The translations under genes were made by a program, and so were the position numbers. The notes under the pieces were generated by a model. The model searched no databases and was not told where the DNA came from. It saw only the letters and a program-made list of their open reading frames with translations. This document shows positions 12,049 to 23,612 of a DNA stretch of 64,000 bases, one piece after another; the stretch's first letter is position 1, and the number at the start of each line of letters is the position of its first letter. The stretch covers positions 62,001 to 126,000 of the forward strand of contig JAVTVY010033874.1 in NCBI GenBank assembly GCA_036873755.1. The letters run 5' to 3'. The stretch comes from Hanleya hanleyi. Lineage: Eukaryota > Mollusca > Polyplacophora > Lepidopleurida > Hanleyidae.

Positions 12049-12136
12049 ACAAGGCAACAGGAACTGGTGGCTTCAGGCTGCTTATATCTGGAGTAGGACA
12101 CTCTATCTCGTAACCTTCAAATTTGACACTTTCTAC
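12049..12136 (-). pseudogene. ZF1, proximal end of finger exon
   Basis: This is the splice-acceptor end of exon 2. A pyrimidine-rich tract and CAG precede 12136, and the frame opens with VESVKFEG, as in ZF3 (ZF2 has VENVKFER). The reading frame runs into the inserted element at 12048, so the exon is cut off from its fingers. Confidence 0.8.
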
Positions 12137-12538
12137 CTGAAAAAAGAAAACAATGACATCAGTTGTGATGATGTGAACTGAATAAAGTGTTTATAGTCAG
12201 AGATCAGATGAGTTATACAATTTATAGTCATGGATATCGAATACTTTTGATTTCTCTACGAGTAGTGTTTTCAAAATACAACTGATAAATACCTGGCAAA
12301 ATCGACTCGTATTAGGCCATCTCTCAACACAGAAAATTATTTGAAATATATTAACTCCTGTTATGGCATACTAATTAGTGAATCAAAGGCGTCACATTCG
12401 ACAATCAGTAAGCAGCCACCTTTCATTGATTATTTATGCATCCATATTCGAAGTATTGCATTACATGACGGCACTGATCATCCTCAACATCAGATGAATT
12501 ACTTTTTTGAGCTGATCTGTTGACACAGTCCCCGAGCT

Positions 12539-12755
12539 AGCCTAGATAATTCCGTTTAAGCCGGGGTTATGAGAGATGTGGTTACTTCCTATTTTCCACA
12601 TGAGCAGCTCCAATAAAAGCGCGACTGAGATACCAAGGTTACGTCTTAGTATCCTCCGTATTCTACATGTAGGCTGAATGGGAGGTGCAGAGAGATGCTT
12701 TCCTGTCCGATGACTGCTATTTGTTCGCCAGACGTCAATTTCCTCCACCTCTAAC
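12539..12755 (+). mobile_element. Penelope-like 3'-end relic in the ZF1 intron
   Basis: It contains the phrases CAATAAAAGCGCGACTGAG and TTCCGTTTAAGCC, which match the 3' region following the PLE reverse transcriptase at 21300-21400 and the S repeats at 40508 and 47030. The same relic sits in the introns of ZF2 and ZF3, so it entered before the duplication. Confidence 0.65.
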
Positions 12756-12896
12756 ATATCCCAACAACTTATCTGACCTGTAGCACGTATATAATATGTG
12801 TATGTATATAAACTGAAAGCTGCGGTGTAGTAGTATATTGTATCTCAGATGAAACACAAGAGAGAATCAGTCAACAGTCTCCAGTACTGTACTCAC

Positions 12897-13289
12897 GTGA
12901 TCAAGACTCGCAGTTATTTTTCCTATCGTCGTGTTCGTGCACATGCCTATGCCGTCTGGGAGACTTGTTTGCTCGAGTTTGATTCCATCATCTGTATGTG
13001 ATAGGTTCTCATGTATTGCTGCTATTTGTCCATCCTCTGCTTTAACCGACCACAAGGGTGTAGGATATTTCCAATCAGCGTCTGGTGGTTCTTGTTTTAT
13101 GTGAACTTTTGCCGACTGCTGATACTCTTCCATGACGTTATTCAAGACTGGTGTAGTAGGTTCGTCCTTCATATTTTGAGGCGTCACGACGGAATCCGCA
13201 TGGCGAACCAAATGTGAGCCCGATCCATCTTCTGGACAGTCCATGAGAGGTTCAGTCTTTATTACACCAGACGATGGAAATTTAAACAT
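12897..13289 (-). pseudogene. ZF1, first exon with lost start codon
   Basis: Homologous to the 149- and 145-codon first exons of ZF2 and ZF3. A 4-bp loss and a base change at about 13310 remove the family start codon and create a stop, so only an internal Met (13289) remains. It keeps the K-x-E motifs IKTE, MKDE, IKQE, VKAE and IKLE, and the donor GTGAGT just below 12897. With the insertion in exon 2 this supports a dead gene. Confidence 0.8.
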
Positions 13290-14570
13290 ATCGCTGGCGG
13301 AATAATCTGCTTAACTTTAATTATTCCACAGACTGTATTCTCTGATGTTGGGATAAGTATCTTTCACGTTGTTCAGGGCCACAAATATCCTTCAAAAAGA
13401 GGAATACATTCTGAATCCACTAACAGACAAGCTGAAATTCGTTTCGGGCGATATCTTACTTATCTATAGGACTGTCTTTCTGAAATAATATGTTGCTTTT
13501 ATAGCAAAACATATTTAAAGAATGTTTGATATCACTAGAAGAATTTTCAGCGTAAATAGGAATCTTTTTTTATATATATTTAAAATGAAATTTTCGATAT
13601 CAAAACTTGGGTTTTAGGTTTTCTTGCTGCAATAATAAAACAGGCAAACACGATATTTGAATAATCAGTCTGATTATCTTTAAACTAAACAATATTGAGT
13701 AAAAACAATAGATATCAAGAAGAATTTGTTTCGTATGAAGATTTTTTTTTTACAAAATCTTGAAAAATCAGCTTTCTGCATAAAACAAGGAATTCAAAGG
13801 ATAGTTATACATGTACATTTTATACAGGTGCTATTGGTGTGTGTACAAAACCTTCATTGGTATCATAGAAACACATAAATAATTTTCATATAATTGTACC
13901 TGAAATGATATCCAAAATAAAGAAAAGATCAAAAGGAATCATCCCGTCACAGATACATGTAAATCACAAATATTTCCGAACAATGCTTTGTTTTGTTATC
14001 GAATAGACAGTGGGGTACTTCGACCCACTTTTGCCGATGGTGTTAGTGTCCTCATCCATATAGTTTCCTAAGTTTCGCGCGACATCGGTTTCCCCCAACC
14101 CCGATGACATCTCTTATCAGAAAAAAAGAGAAACATGAGGTCGAGAGATTCACAAAAGGAATGACATCGCCGATATTGTTGAGACAGGAACCACTTCTCG
14201 CCTTAATCTACGTTGGCGAAGTCATTACGTTGGGGTGCAATATAAACCTGGAACCCCAGTAATCCCTTTGAAAAGTGCTTTCCTGGAAAACCTAAAAAAA
14301 TAGAAGACATAGCCATATTCGGCCCATTTGAAAGAGAAATGTGAAAAAGCAATTTCAATGAAATACCAGAAACTGTCCCGTCCAGCAGTCAATTTAAAAT
14401 GGCGAATGACAAAGGGACATTGATATACAGGTTTTTGTCAGCTTTTCTTGCCGTAAAAGATCCATGATGTTCACTCGACAAAGGGGCATAACTGAGGCCG
14501 TTAAGAAGTTACTGATACCGGCCGGTCTCTACCCGAGCCCAGTCATCGATTCGCATACATGTATGACTGT
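13290..14570. other. Upstream flank of ZF1 (duplicated, non-coding)
   Basis: It matches 36832-37930 and 54933-56250, including an AT-rich stretch and a conserved phrase around TTTTGCCGATGGTG. As the 5' flank of the gene it probably carries the promoter or a leader exon, but no TATA box or leader splice site can be argued. Confidence 0.5.
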
Positions 14571-14791
14571 GCACTCTCAAAACGCAAATGTTAGATTGAA
14601 CATCCAGAGGGTTGGAGGAGGGAAAGCATTCAGAAAGTGTTGCATTTACCACTTTTAAGTGTTAAATGAAACATTTTAAGCTGTTGCATCCAACACTTAA
14701 ATGTGGTGAAACAACACTTTCTAAATGCTTTCCCTCCTCCAACCCTCCAGATGTTAAATGTAACATTTGCGTTTTAAGTGTGTGTGAGAGA
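14571..14791. mobile_element. About 220-bp inverted-repeat MITE
   Basis: The two halves are imperfect reverse complements of about 95 bp: CTCTCAAAACGCAAATG on the left faces CATTTGCGTTTTAAGTG on the right, and GGTTGGAGGAGGGAAAGC faces GCTTTCCCTCCTCCAACC. The equivalent site in unit 4 (near 56230) lacks it. End positions are good to a few bases. Confidence 0.8.
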
Positions 14792-15867
14792 CTGAAAATG
14801 CCAAACAGAAAGGTACTGTAGTCATGACAAATCTGTACAATAGCAGAATATGGGTTTGGCATAGCAATAATACCAGTCGTACTTGTTCGGAGTGTCAAAT
14901 CACATTCGCGCCCTCCTGATCTCTCTGAATATACTCAAATTCGAAGGAATTGGAAGCCAGGTAATGTATTTTCCCTTCTCTTTGTTGTACCGGTATACGT
15001 ATCCGTGATTGTTTTGACAGGAGCGGCCCTAGTCCAATACAATGGGTGACTGACAGCCTTTCTTTTATTATTCGGATGTTCGATTGGGCTGTACAGTCCC
15101 ATTGGTAACGAAGTCAAGTGCAGGTGCAGAAATCTTCCTCCAGAACGACCATTGAAAAATAGGAGATTTTGAGAAAATAAAGAACTGACAAGCACACTCA
15201 CCAGTATAAATGAATTGCTCGTGTTTCAAGGCACAAAATAACACCACCCACACATCTGAGCCACTCTACGTAAAGTTCCACGGAGACAACAAACTGCCAC
15301 ATGCCGAAAATCCGTCCAAAAATGGCGTATATGGCTTTACCCTAAAGCATTATGGGAAGTAATCGCACGATCCCTCGTGTCACATGGTGTACACAAACGC
15401 GAGTGTACAGAAAGGGACCTTTAAAAAATTACCAAAAAGCGACCACAAAACTTACGTTAGTCAGATAATTTGAGAAGACCCCGTATCTCAGAGTATCACA
15501 TGATTCGTTCACACGTGTCGGTGTGTGCCTACGTCACTTCCCTTCATGTGCCAAAGTGAAGGCCGCCTAATTCTTTTACGCTGATCGGACAAGATTTAGC
15601 TGCCTATGGATTAATGAGAGATCGATAGATGCCTGGAATGTGCCATTTTGTGAATCTGAGCTGCACGGATACATTCAAACCGGTCAGTAATCCTGTCAAT
15701 TAATTATTGCGTCACAATTTGACAATTTCCGAGGTCCGAAGCCCTGCCTCTTGAAACAAGATGGCAGCCTATGTGACTGTGATACGGACATGGTAGACAA
15801 CAACATATTAAAGGAGGACGTATTCCAGTCACATTATATTGGACTAGAGCGGCCCCCACGTGTCATT
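14792..15867. other. Unassigned stretch upstream of ZF1
   Basis: The first 150 bp continue the duplicated flank (compare 56240-56360). The rest is not clearly shared with other units and has no supported gene. Two overlapping short minus-strand frames at 14935-15253 have no family resemblance. Confidence 0.35.
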
Positions 15868-16110
15868 TGGGAGTAGTAAAGAATAGGCGCCATAGTAACC
15901 CATGTGTGGAATGAGTCATGAATGAAATTTTCCTCAAATCCTCACAATTGCAACCGTTTTTGAACTATTCAATATTGGGAGGAGTAAAGAGTCATTCTGG
16001 GAGGATAAACGGTTGCAATTGTGAGGATTTGAGGAAAGTTTCATTCATGACTCATTCCACACACGGGTAATACTATGGCTGTACATGGCGTCTATTCTTT
16101 ACTACTCCCA
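15868..16110. mobile_element. About 243-bp foldback element
   Basis: It starts TGGGAGTAGTAAAGAATAG and ends with its reverse complement. Arms of about 95 bp pair with small gaps around an interior of some 40 bp near 15960-16000. The right flank rejoins the duplicated connecting block directly. The left flank is not the expected unit sequence, so no target duplication could be read. Confidence 0.75.
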
Positions 16111-16667
16111 CTGTGTGTATACGTACCTATCAGATCATAAAAAATGAAGTTTAGCCACGGCCTTGGGCTAACTGTAGCTTAGAAAAACAAATTCCGGTCT
16201 AAAATATTTGCTCGCGGTAAACGTTTCCTGCTATCCAAAACTTCAACCTATTTCAGGTAATGAACACGGACGACGGAAATATAACCTGCGAGCTTTGACA
16301 GAGGGGTGGTCGGTGTAAGATCATGGTTGTCGCCCGCCGACAGCGGGAAAGGTGGGTCTGGGGACATATTAGACAAGTTTGTTAAGTTGTTGCGCAACTT
16401 GGAGCGTAGGTTGAGGATAAAGTGACGTGGGAAGATACAATGACATAACAACAATTGGTGGCGATGACTTGTATTCTGTTATGCATATAATTATTTTTTT
16501 TTTTTACTCCTATCTCCGGACCGGAAGGACAAAAACTTGAAGAGCTGACACTCCGGAACTTTTCTGTTTATCGTATTGGGGTGATTTTGAACCTATTTGC
16601 CTAACACCCAAAGCAGAAGATCATGGGTAAATTCAAGATGACGACCATGTGGGGCACTCAAAAGGTG

Positions 16668-17054
16668 CATTCGGAACTCCCGAGCGGAAATCTACGAAGG
16701 GGACCGATTCTACGCTCGGGGGACGACAACATGAATTTCCTATGAATCTCCAGATGTGACGCGCCGGAACGGTTTAATACGCATGGCTTCGAAGCCCAAT
16801 CACTCTCGCGGAAGCCTTAATCCCCGACCAGCAAATATTTCCCTGCGAGTCTCTGATTTACGTCAGATATTCTAAAAACTGTTTATTCTTTTCATTCGAA
16901 GCACGTTTCAATAGAAAACCATCAGTTTAAATGGTACACACGCCACGTATTGGCAAGATATAATCCCCGTGACGTCACCACGCTCTAGTCCAATATGGCG
17001 TCAATGGCCTTCGAGGAACATCTCAAACCGGAGATCCCCGAGAAGTTGCGAATG
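16668..17054. mobile_element. 387-bp element with 10-bp target duplication (MULE-like)
   Basis: The duplication TCAAAAGGTG is at 16658-16667 and 17055-17064, and the uninterrupted site is present in unit 1 (about 6038). Ends are imperfect inverted repeats beginning CATTCGgAACT on the left and CATTCGcAACT on the right. A 9-11 bp duplication is usual for Mutator-like elements, hence the tentative label. A plus-strand ATG at 16995 opens a frame (MASMAFEEH) that runs to the right end, as if the terminus preserved the first codons of a lost gene. Confidence 0.82.
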
Positions 17055-18018
17055 TCAAAAGGTGGTGTTTCCATCCTTTTTCTTCAAAATTCCTGCTTTT
17101 CGGACAAAAACAAAACAAAACAACAAACAGCTATTTCATTTCACACAAGATCATTATTTACTAATTTATCATGCAGTTTTTTTTTGCACCCCCCTCCCCC
17201 CACACATAAATAAAACAAATTACAAAATTCTGACCGAGTCTCCCCCCCCCCCCACACCCCCTCCAAGGCTGCGACCCACCCCAAACCGCCCAGGCAAGAA
17301 AGGGCAATTACGCCAAAAAGGAGTCTTTACATAAATGCGGTTAGCTTGGATCACATGGGAAGAAACTTAAGCTTGTAATACATTTATGTCTGACCAAGTT
17401 GTTTAGGGATTTTCGCTCTTAAAATCAGCCACTTTCCAATTGACAAACATTGTTCTATTTCAAGCCCAAAACACTCTCTTCTGTGATATCTCAAACTCCA
17501 GGCCTGTGTTTCATATTTTCTTAGGGAACCAGTTGCACATTACAATGATTAAACAATCGATAACCTGTAACATGTGCTTCAGAGTTAAATAACAGGTTGA
17601 TACACAATACTGTGGTAAACTAAAGAAGGTCTTCTACAAATGGAATTTGGAAACCTCCAGGACAGGCTTACCGTCCAACATATCAGTACAGACATACACA
17701 CAAATGTTGTTTTCATTTAATCCCCCACCCCCCACCTCCCGGATTCCCCCCTCTGCTAAAGAAACCAGTGGACAGTAAGACAGTACGCGAATATATATAA
17801 TAATTCATCTTGATTTTATTTGAATAACGAATAGTCGTTAAGGACAAAGGACAAATACACTCGGTATGCATGTAGCACATTTATGATGATGGTAACACAT
17901 CAATGCCATAATGAGACAGTTCATGTGAAGCGAATTGTGTGAGACACGGCCTGAAGACTTTTTGAAGACACGGCAATTTCTTGAATCTCCACTTTATCCA
18001 CTGGTTTCTCCAGGTTAA

Positions 18019-18150
18019 AATATACAGGGGGGATTTATCCAGGGGGAAAATGTCCTAGGGGGGAATTTCACCGGGGGGACTTTCACCGGGGGGGGCGGGG
18101 GGAGTTTGTCCCGGGGGAATTTTTCCGGGGGGGGATTTGTCCGTACCCCG
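18019..18150 (+). repeat. G-rich minisatellite
   Basis: About seven degenerate units of 16-20 bp of the form GGGGGATTTGTCC, with G runs of 5 to 8 on the plus strand. Several adjacent G runs could form a quadruplex. No coding content. Confidence 0.8.
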
Positions 18151-18720
18151 TCTATCACGTATGACCGATGTATCCATTATGTCAAGAAAATCCAACACGC
18201 CATGACACTATTTACATGAAAAAGTAAAGCTTCAACTAAATAGAATATTACCTTAGCATGTTAGAGTGAATTAATGCAACAAAAGTATAGTCAGCGAAAT
18301 GGCCCAAACCTATATCGTGGAAAGGAATTTTGAATAAAATATCTGAAATAATTACAGAAGTATTCACATTTTAATTGACGATGATAATGGAGCAAATTGT
18401 TCATTAAAAGGATAGGTTTGATTTACTTGGATGACCAAGTCAGCAAAAGTCTCAAACTATATTCATGTTCAGCTGATACATACAATGTAACCGAGAATAC
18501 ATAATTATACGATTTAATCAGATATCAAACCATTACGTATTATCTTACACATTATCTATCTGAATATTTTTAAATTCTGGATCGAAAAGGAAATAAATAA
18601 CAGCTACATCCACATCATACGTGTGTTCATTAACCTGGAATACACTATAGTATATTTTGATTATTTGTCTACCCTTGAGCTTCTTAAAAATAAGTATAAT
18701 GTTGATAAATTCCTCAGACC

Positions 18721-20420
18721 TAGCTAGATAGCAAAGAAAAGGAAGTGTTCGGTTTGACTGTATTTTTTTCCTTAGTGTGTTGCGTTTATAAACCGAAAAT
18801 ATAATTTCCTCGTGTTTACTTCAAAAGTTATTAGCTTGAGAGAGAAAATACTGAATTTCTGTATTCTGACTTTTCACCGACAAGGCATTTATCAAAAAAA
18901 TATTACGAGTTTTAGAAAATAGGCATTTGTTTGTTTTTGCAATTTTTGGTATTATTCCTAGAGGGAATTCCCTTCATATGCAAAATATGACACCTTTAAC
19001 CAAAACGAGTCTTAGATATCCATATTCGGTGGGTTTGATCCTAAATGATACCGAAAAATCGTTTTGGTTAAAAGTGTCATATTTTCTTAATATAGAAATA
19101 TATGAAAACGATTGGAATGCTCTGTAGGGGTGGAGTTCATCGCCATTCCGAACATGATTACTTCAAACAAAAATTGTAACTGCTTCGTGGTTGAATGGTT
19201 AGAGTGTTGGACTAAAAATCAAAGGAACGTCAACTTTTGGGTTCGAAACTCCAAGTCATAATTTTTTTTGTTTTCATTTTTATCTTTTTTTCCATCTTGA
19301 TTTTGGATTTTAAAGTGCAATAGTGACGTGAAATAAAGAAAACGAACCGCTATAGCAATTAATCGCTTATGTTATTATAAGTCGTGACTATAGAGTTGTA
19401 CGCACACACAGTCACACCATGCACTTGATCAATAGTTGAATATTGTGACGATCCAATAGAGCAGGGCAACGGGAAGATAAAAGTTGTAACTATGAACGGA
19501 AAAGTTATAATGTAAAAGATTTCCAATATGAAGGCCTGCTTGGCCAAAAATGGAAAATTCCTGATTCACAGCAGTTACAGCTGTTCTTCAATGTTTCGTC
19601 ACTAATATGGCTATATACATTTCCCATTTTCCCGTTGATGTAGATGTCCCGTTTTGCAACTTAAACATATTCTCTTTTTATTGAGGAAATGATCCTCAAC
19701 AAGTGGTGACGCATGCTTTCCCAAGTGATCATGCTTGTGCCAATATGTTTTTTTTGCAGTTACTTCAGTATTTATTGTTCGCAGAACTTTTGACAGAGAG
19801 TTGTCAGTTTTTGAGTAGGTGCATATATTAATATAACTGACTATTGTTTGTAAATAGTTGAATCGTTCATGAAAATATATATGGTAACTGTATGAGAATA
19901 TGAACCAAAACTTCCCATTAGACTGGCCTCGTTGGGCTGATAAAGAGTTGGGGAATACCTGAGTATTACGTCACAATATACCGGCCTGCTCAGAGCGAGG
20001 CAATAGAGCAGCGGACAGCGACGCTGAAGGGAAAAATATACATCTTTAGCGAACACCTCCTTTATCTAGACAATCTGCAAAGGTATCATAGATATGGACG
20101 TTTGAGATGGCGGAGGCGAAGTCGTTTCTCGGTAATACGTAAGACCATTCACTTTGTGGAAATGTTCAAATGATGAGCAGATATCCTTTTTCAGCTAAAG
20201 CGAAAGTAACCATATCACGACGAAAATTGCTATGCATCAATTACGGATGCTGTTTACTAAAAACAGGAACTAGTGTATTCCTACACCAGAGGCATCAGCG
20301 ATTTTAATGGGAAAGATTTAATTCTGGACATTTTATTTTGAGTTTTTTATGTCCCAGGTTGATAATTGCGGCAATCGCCATTAATTGGGTTTTCCCCCAG
20401 TGTGTGTAACCAGGCTGATG
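18721..20420. other. Unit 2 non-coding stretch
   Basis: No gene. A near-perfect hairpin lies at 18982-19085: arms of 27 bp, 26 matching, with core ATGACACCT..AACCAAAA. A tRNA-like promoter lies at 19188-19252. The right part (from about 20055) rejoins the duplicated unit with TATCTAGACAATCTGCAA, matching 32790 and 50570. Confidence 0.5.
19188..19252 (+). other. tRNA-like Pol III promoter, possible SINE head
   Basis: GTGGTTGAATGGTTAGAGTG fits an A box and GGGTTCGAAACTCC fits a B box about 50 bp downstream, as in tRNA genes. The outer bases do not pair into a good acceptor stem, so this is more likely a decayed tRNA or SINE head than a working tRNA gene. Confidence 0.5.
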
Positions 20421-20569
20421 AAGTGTGTGTTCTAATATGCATATCTAGGGTGCTGCTACGGTCGGAGCTGTAGTCACGTATTAAATACTACACTTCAATC
20501 GTTTCCACCGGGGTGTTTTATGTATAATTGTTACCAAGACGACAGATCACTGACAGGTCTAATATCATA

Positions 20570-21703
20570 AAGCATTCTTTAGCTCGACTACATACAAGAG
20601 ATATCATTCATGGGATGTTTCTTTCTTTATAGAGTTGCTTGAATTTCTCATTAAAAATATCTATGTGAAATTTGGCAACACAATATATCAGCAGCATATA
20701 GGTATTCCAATGGGTACTAATTGTGCACCCCTGTTGGCTGACCTGTATCTGTTCTCTTATGAATATGACTATATGCAGGCGCTTTCAAAAACCGATCCAT
20801 TCAAAGCCCGTTCCTTCTCATTCACCAAACGCTATATAGACGATCTTCTCGCTGTGGGTAATCGCTATATAAATGACGCAGTGAAGGGTATATATCCACC
20901 TTCATTGGATTTGAAGGAAACTACAGATAGCCCTACAGACACATCTTATTTAGATCTCTATCTCTATAAAAATGAAGCGGGCATTCTCTCTCGTCGACTT
21001 TATGACAAAAGAGATGATTACAATTTCGACATCGTAAACTATCCCTCTTTGGATAGTAATATTCCAGTGGGACCTGCATATGGCGCATACATATCTCACT
21101 TAGTAGCATTTGCTAGATCCTGTGTTAAATGTGATGATTTTAACCAACGTCACAAAACATTGCTGCAGAAACTTATAAAACAGGGCTATTCCACCAAGCG
21201 CCTCCACTCAAAGTTTCTCAAATTTGGCGATACATATCGCATGCTGATAGGAAAATACGAACGTAGCGTGCAAGATTATGGCGCTACGTTTCGTAACTTG
21301 TGTCTAATTCCGCTTAACCCGGTGCTAGGGGCCGTATGAACCTATGTACTTCAAGATCCTCATGGTACTCATATGAACAGTCACAATCAAAGCGTGACTG
21401 AGATACATCATTCTTTAGATGACGACTTTACAACGAATATTATGGATTAAGAATACTGATCAGCGATACGGATTTGATATTTTTGGAACATCATGATGTC
21501 TTGCCGGCATCATTGAAAACTGTTGACCGCTTCTCTCTTGCAGGAAACAAGCCTATGTTTATGTATACTATGATTGTCTTTTTGAATTTGGTGCTAATAC
21601 TGTTATATGGAATATGAAATAGGTCTTTGGATTATGGACGCGGATATTCTCTAATTAAATGGACGACGGCTGGATTATGAATGACGGACTAGACGCTTGT
21701 AAT
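20570..21703 (+). mobile_element. 5'-truncated Penelope-like retroelement
   Basis: Comparison with unit 3 shows the flanks joining across this segment, with about 17 bp of host sequence lost, as expected of an untidy retroelement insertion. It carries the C-terminal part of a reverse transcriptase and about 360 bp of 3' sequence. The region just after the stop (CGGTGCTAGGGGCCGT...GCGTGACTGAGATAC) recurs in the S repeats and in the zinc-finger introns. Confidence 0.8.
20635..21339 (+). pseudogene. Penelope-like reverse transcriptase, C-terminal part
   Basis: An open frame of 234 codons from a TTG; it stays open for a short way upstream, so the start is not real. GIPMGTNCAPLLADL at residues 23-37 is the RT B motif and RYIDDLL at 66-72 is the catalytic motif with two Asp. 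The fingers and first catalytic Asp are absent because the copy is truncated. No GIY-YIG endonuclease is visible after it. Intact enzymes of this family copy RNA into DNA; this one cannot do so alone. Assignment to PLEs rests on motif style and on the 3' repeats. Confidence 0.8.
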
Positions 21704-22574
21704 TTCACCAGTGCATTTAATAGGTGGATTCATTAGGAATCCGGCGCCATATTAGCCAATCAACGAACTGATTCTAACAAAAGTTTGAACGCTAAACTAA
21801 AGAAATGAACACTTGTCATTAGTGCAAAGTCCAGAAGTCTATGTTGTTCAGTATACAGCCTGTCATTTACAAATCAAATTTCAAGTGAGTGAATAGAATA
21901 GATCAAATCAATTTCAAGAAGACTATTAGGGCTCAGGATGAATGGATATTTGACATTGGTTATAACGTGATGGAAAAATGTGTCAGGATTTGTTCGGGTG
22001 TAATAATAAATCGACAATGATCTCAACTTATCCTGAAGACCGAGACTGTAAAATACCGAAATTATACGTCAAAAGCGTGAAAAGATAATGAAGATTAGAA
22101 TCAAGGAAATAAGCTCGCAATGTTTCCTGTATTTCTGGATGGATTTCTGATCGACAGTAGCTGACCTAGTTTTCTTGAATTATCTTTTTGAACTATACTA
22201 CGAAAACAGCATTCCACTTTTCGTCTTTTCGATCTCTTCTGATCAAATTAGTTTTTGCAAGAACATGGTACAGTCATTTGTGTGTAGTATTGGGCAAATT
22301 GTTTTCGTTGATTTACCATTGGACGAAATAATGTCCTCCATGGAGCACAGACTGTGGACGTTTGCAATTTTCTCCATAATAAATGAGTAAATACTAGCTT
22401 GTTACACACCGACAGTCATTTTCAATTTCCTCCAATTAGCGAGCACCAGTCACTTTTCCTCAAAAGTTGGGCATGACGACACAAATGTGTAGTTGGGTAA
22501 TGTCATTCGCTTAGGCTAACCTAATAGAGCCGGGTATAGAAAATATCATATTTTTGAATAACATGCTATACATG

Positions 22575-22965
22575 CTTCACTTTCCATGATTTATCCCACA
22601 GACGGTCTTCTCTGATGTTGGGATTCGTCTCTTTCCCGTCGATCAGGGCGACAAATATCTTTCAAAAAGAGGAATACATTCTGATTTCAGTGACAGACAA
22701 GCTGAAATTCGTTTCGGGCGAAATAATACTCATATATAGGGCTGTCTTTCTGAAATAATATTTTGCTGTTTGTATGTAAAAAAATGTTCAAATAATGTTT
22801 GATATAAAGAGAAAAAGTTTCAACGTAAATACATTTCTTCTATAATTAAAATGGAATTTTCGATTTCAAAATTTAGGTTTATCTTGATGCAATAATAATG
22901 TGAAACAGATAATAACATGTTTGCTTATTTATAGCAAAACATATTCAAATAATTTTTGCTATACT
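22575..22965 (-). pseudogene. Remnant of a deleted zinc-finger gene (unit 2)
   Basis: The 3' flank joins directly to the first codons of exon 1: a minus-strand ATG at 22585-22587 followed by only four or five codons of the family, then the join. Upstream sequence (TTTATCCCACAGACGG and onward) matches 54940-55270. Everything else, about 3 kb of exons and intron, is gone. The break shows TG microhomology with the exon 1 sequence of ZF2. Confidence 0.75.
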
Positions 22966-23612
22966 CGAACATGCGGACAACAAATAAGACTTCTGTAAAA
23001 GCGACCCCGTCAAATTTTGCCCGTGAGACCAAGAGGGCTTGAACAGTGTGTGGCACTGTCTCGTGGAGCGCAGAATATTGTAAACGAGTTGTCCTGCTCG
23101 AAATTCTATATTTGGTCCCACGAGCAAAATTGAACGGACCGCTTTAAAGAAGATTCGTATGAAGCCAGCACGTTTGATGGAAGAAGAAAATCGACTCAGC
23201 AGTCGCCTTCTCAGCTCTCACTTCATTTTCTTGTTTCTTGTCTGCCGCAGTTGAATTGCAAGTAAGTGTTTGTAACTAAGCATATTGGTGGCATTCTAAC
23301 CCGCAGGTACCATATGTTACGACAGTGGGGATTTGGGACGAGTGAATGTAATTTTCTGGTTTGTTTCCAACGTTGTTTATCTACCTCGCTGACACATGGG
23401 AGATCACACGGCATGACTGATAACAGATCAGAGTATTGGACAGGGACAAACGAGTTCATTTCCAAGCAAAATCATATCTCTGTCAAGCGCAATGTACAGC
23501 TTGCATACCTGTGTACCGGTATATACGTACCTATGAGATCATAAAAATGAAGTTTTGTTACGGATTTGAGCTAACTGTAGGCTGGAAAAAAACAAGGAGT
23601 TAGCAGAACCGT
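22966..23612. other. Connecting block, unit 2
   Basis: It matches 38470-39060 and parts of 56880-57140 and 58915-59270, with the phrases GCGACCCCGTCAAATTTTG and CAAGCAAAATCATATCTC. No gene is supported; short frames on both strands differ between copies. Confidence 0.6.

Larger units (their letters stand above)
16111..18720. repeat. Segment A, unit 2
   Basis: Non-coding block related to 5511-7800, 28420-31974, 39245-40507 plus 47762-50901, and 59270-64000. It includes a TTAA-element relic ending near 17310, a 387-bp insertion, and the stretch also seen at 47762 (GGAACCAGTTGCACATTAC). The part at 18290-18690 corresponds to 6230-7600 of unit 1 with large internal deletions. Confidence 0.75.
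20421..22580. other. Zinc-finger 3' flank of unit 2, split by a PLE
   Basis: It corresponds to 8390-9640 and 33110-34115. The flank runs from 20421 to 20569, is interrupted by a Penelope-like insertion, and resumes at 21704. It contains no fingers: the array expected after it is missing. Confidence 0.7.

Noticed and set aside
13011..13217. Plus-strand frames opposite the SUMO-motif exon (also 36419-36610, 54532-54726)
   Set aside because: They mirror exon 1 and have no independent support.
19188..19252. A working tRNA gene
   Set aside because: A and B boxes are good, but the acceptor stem does not pair, so it is only a tRNA-like relic.
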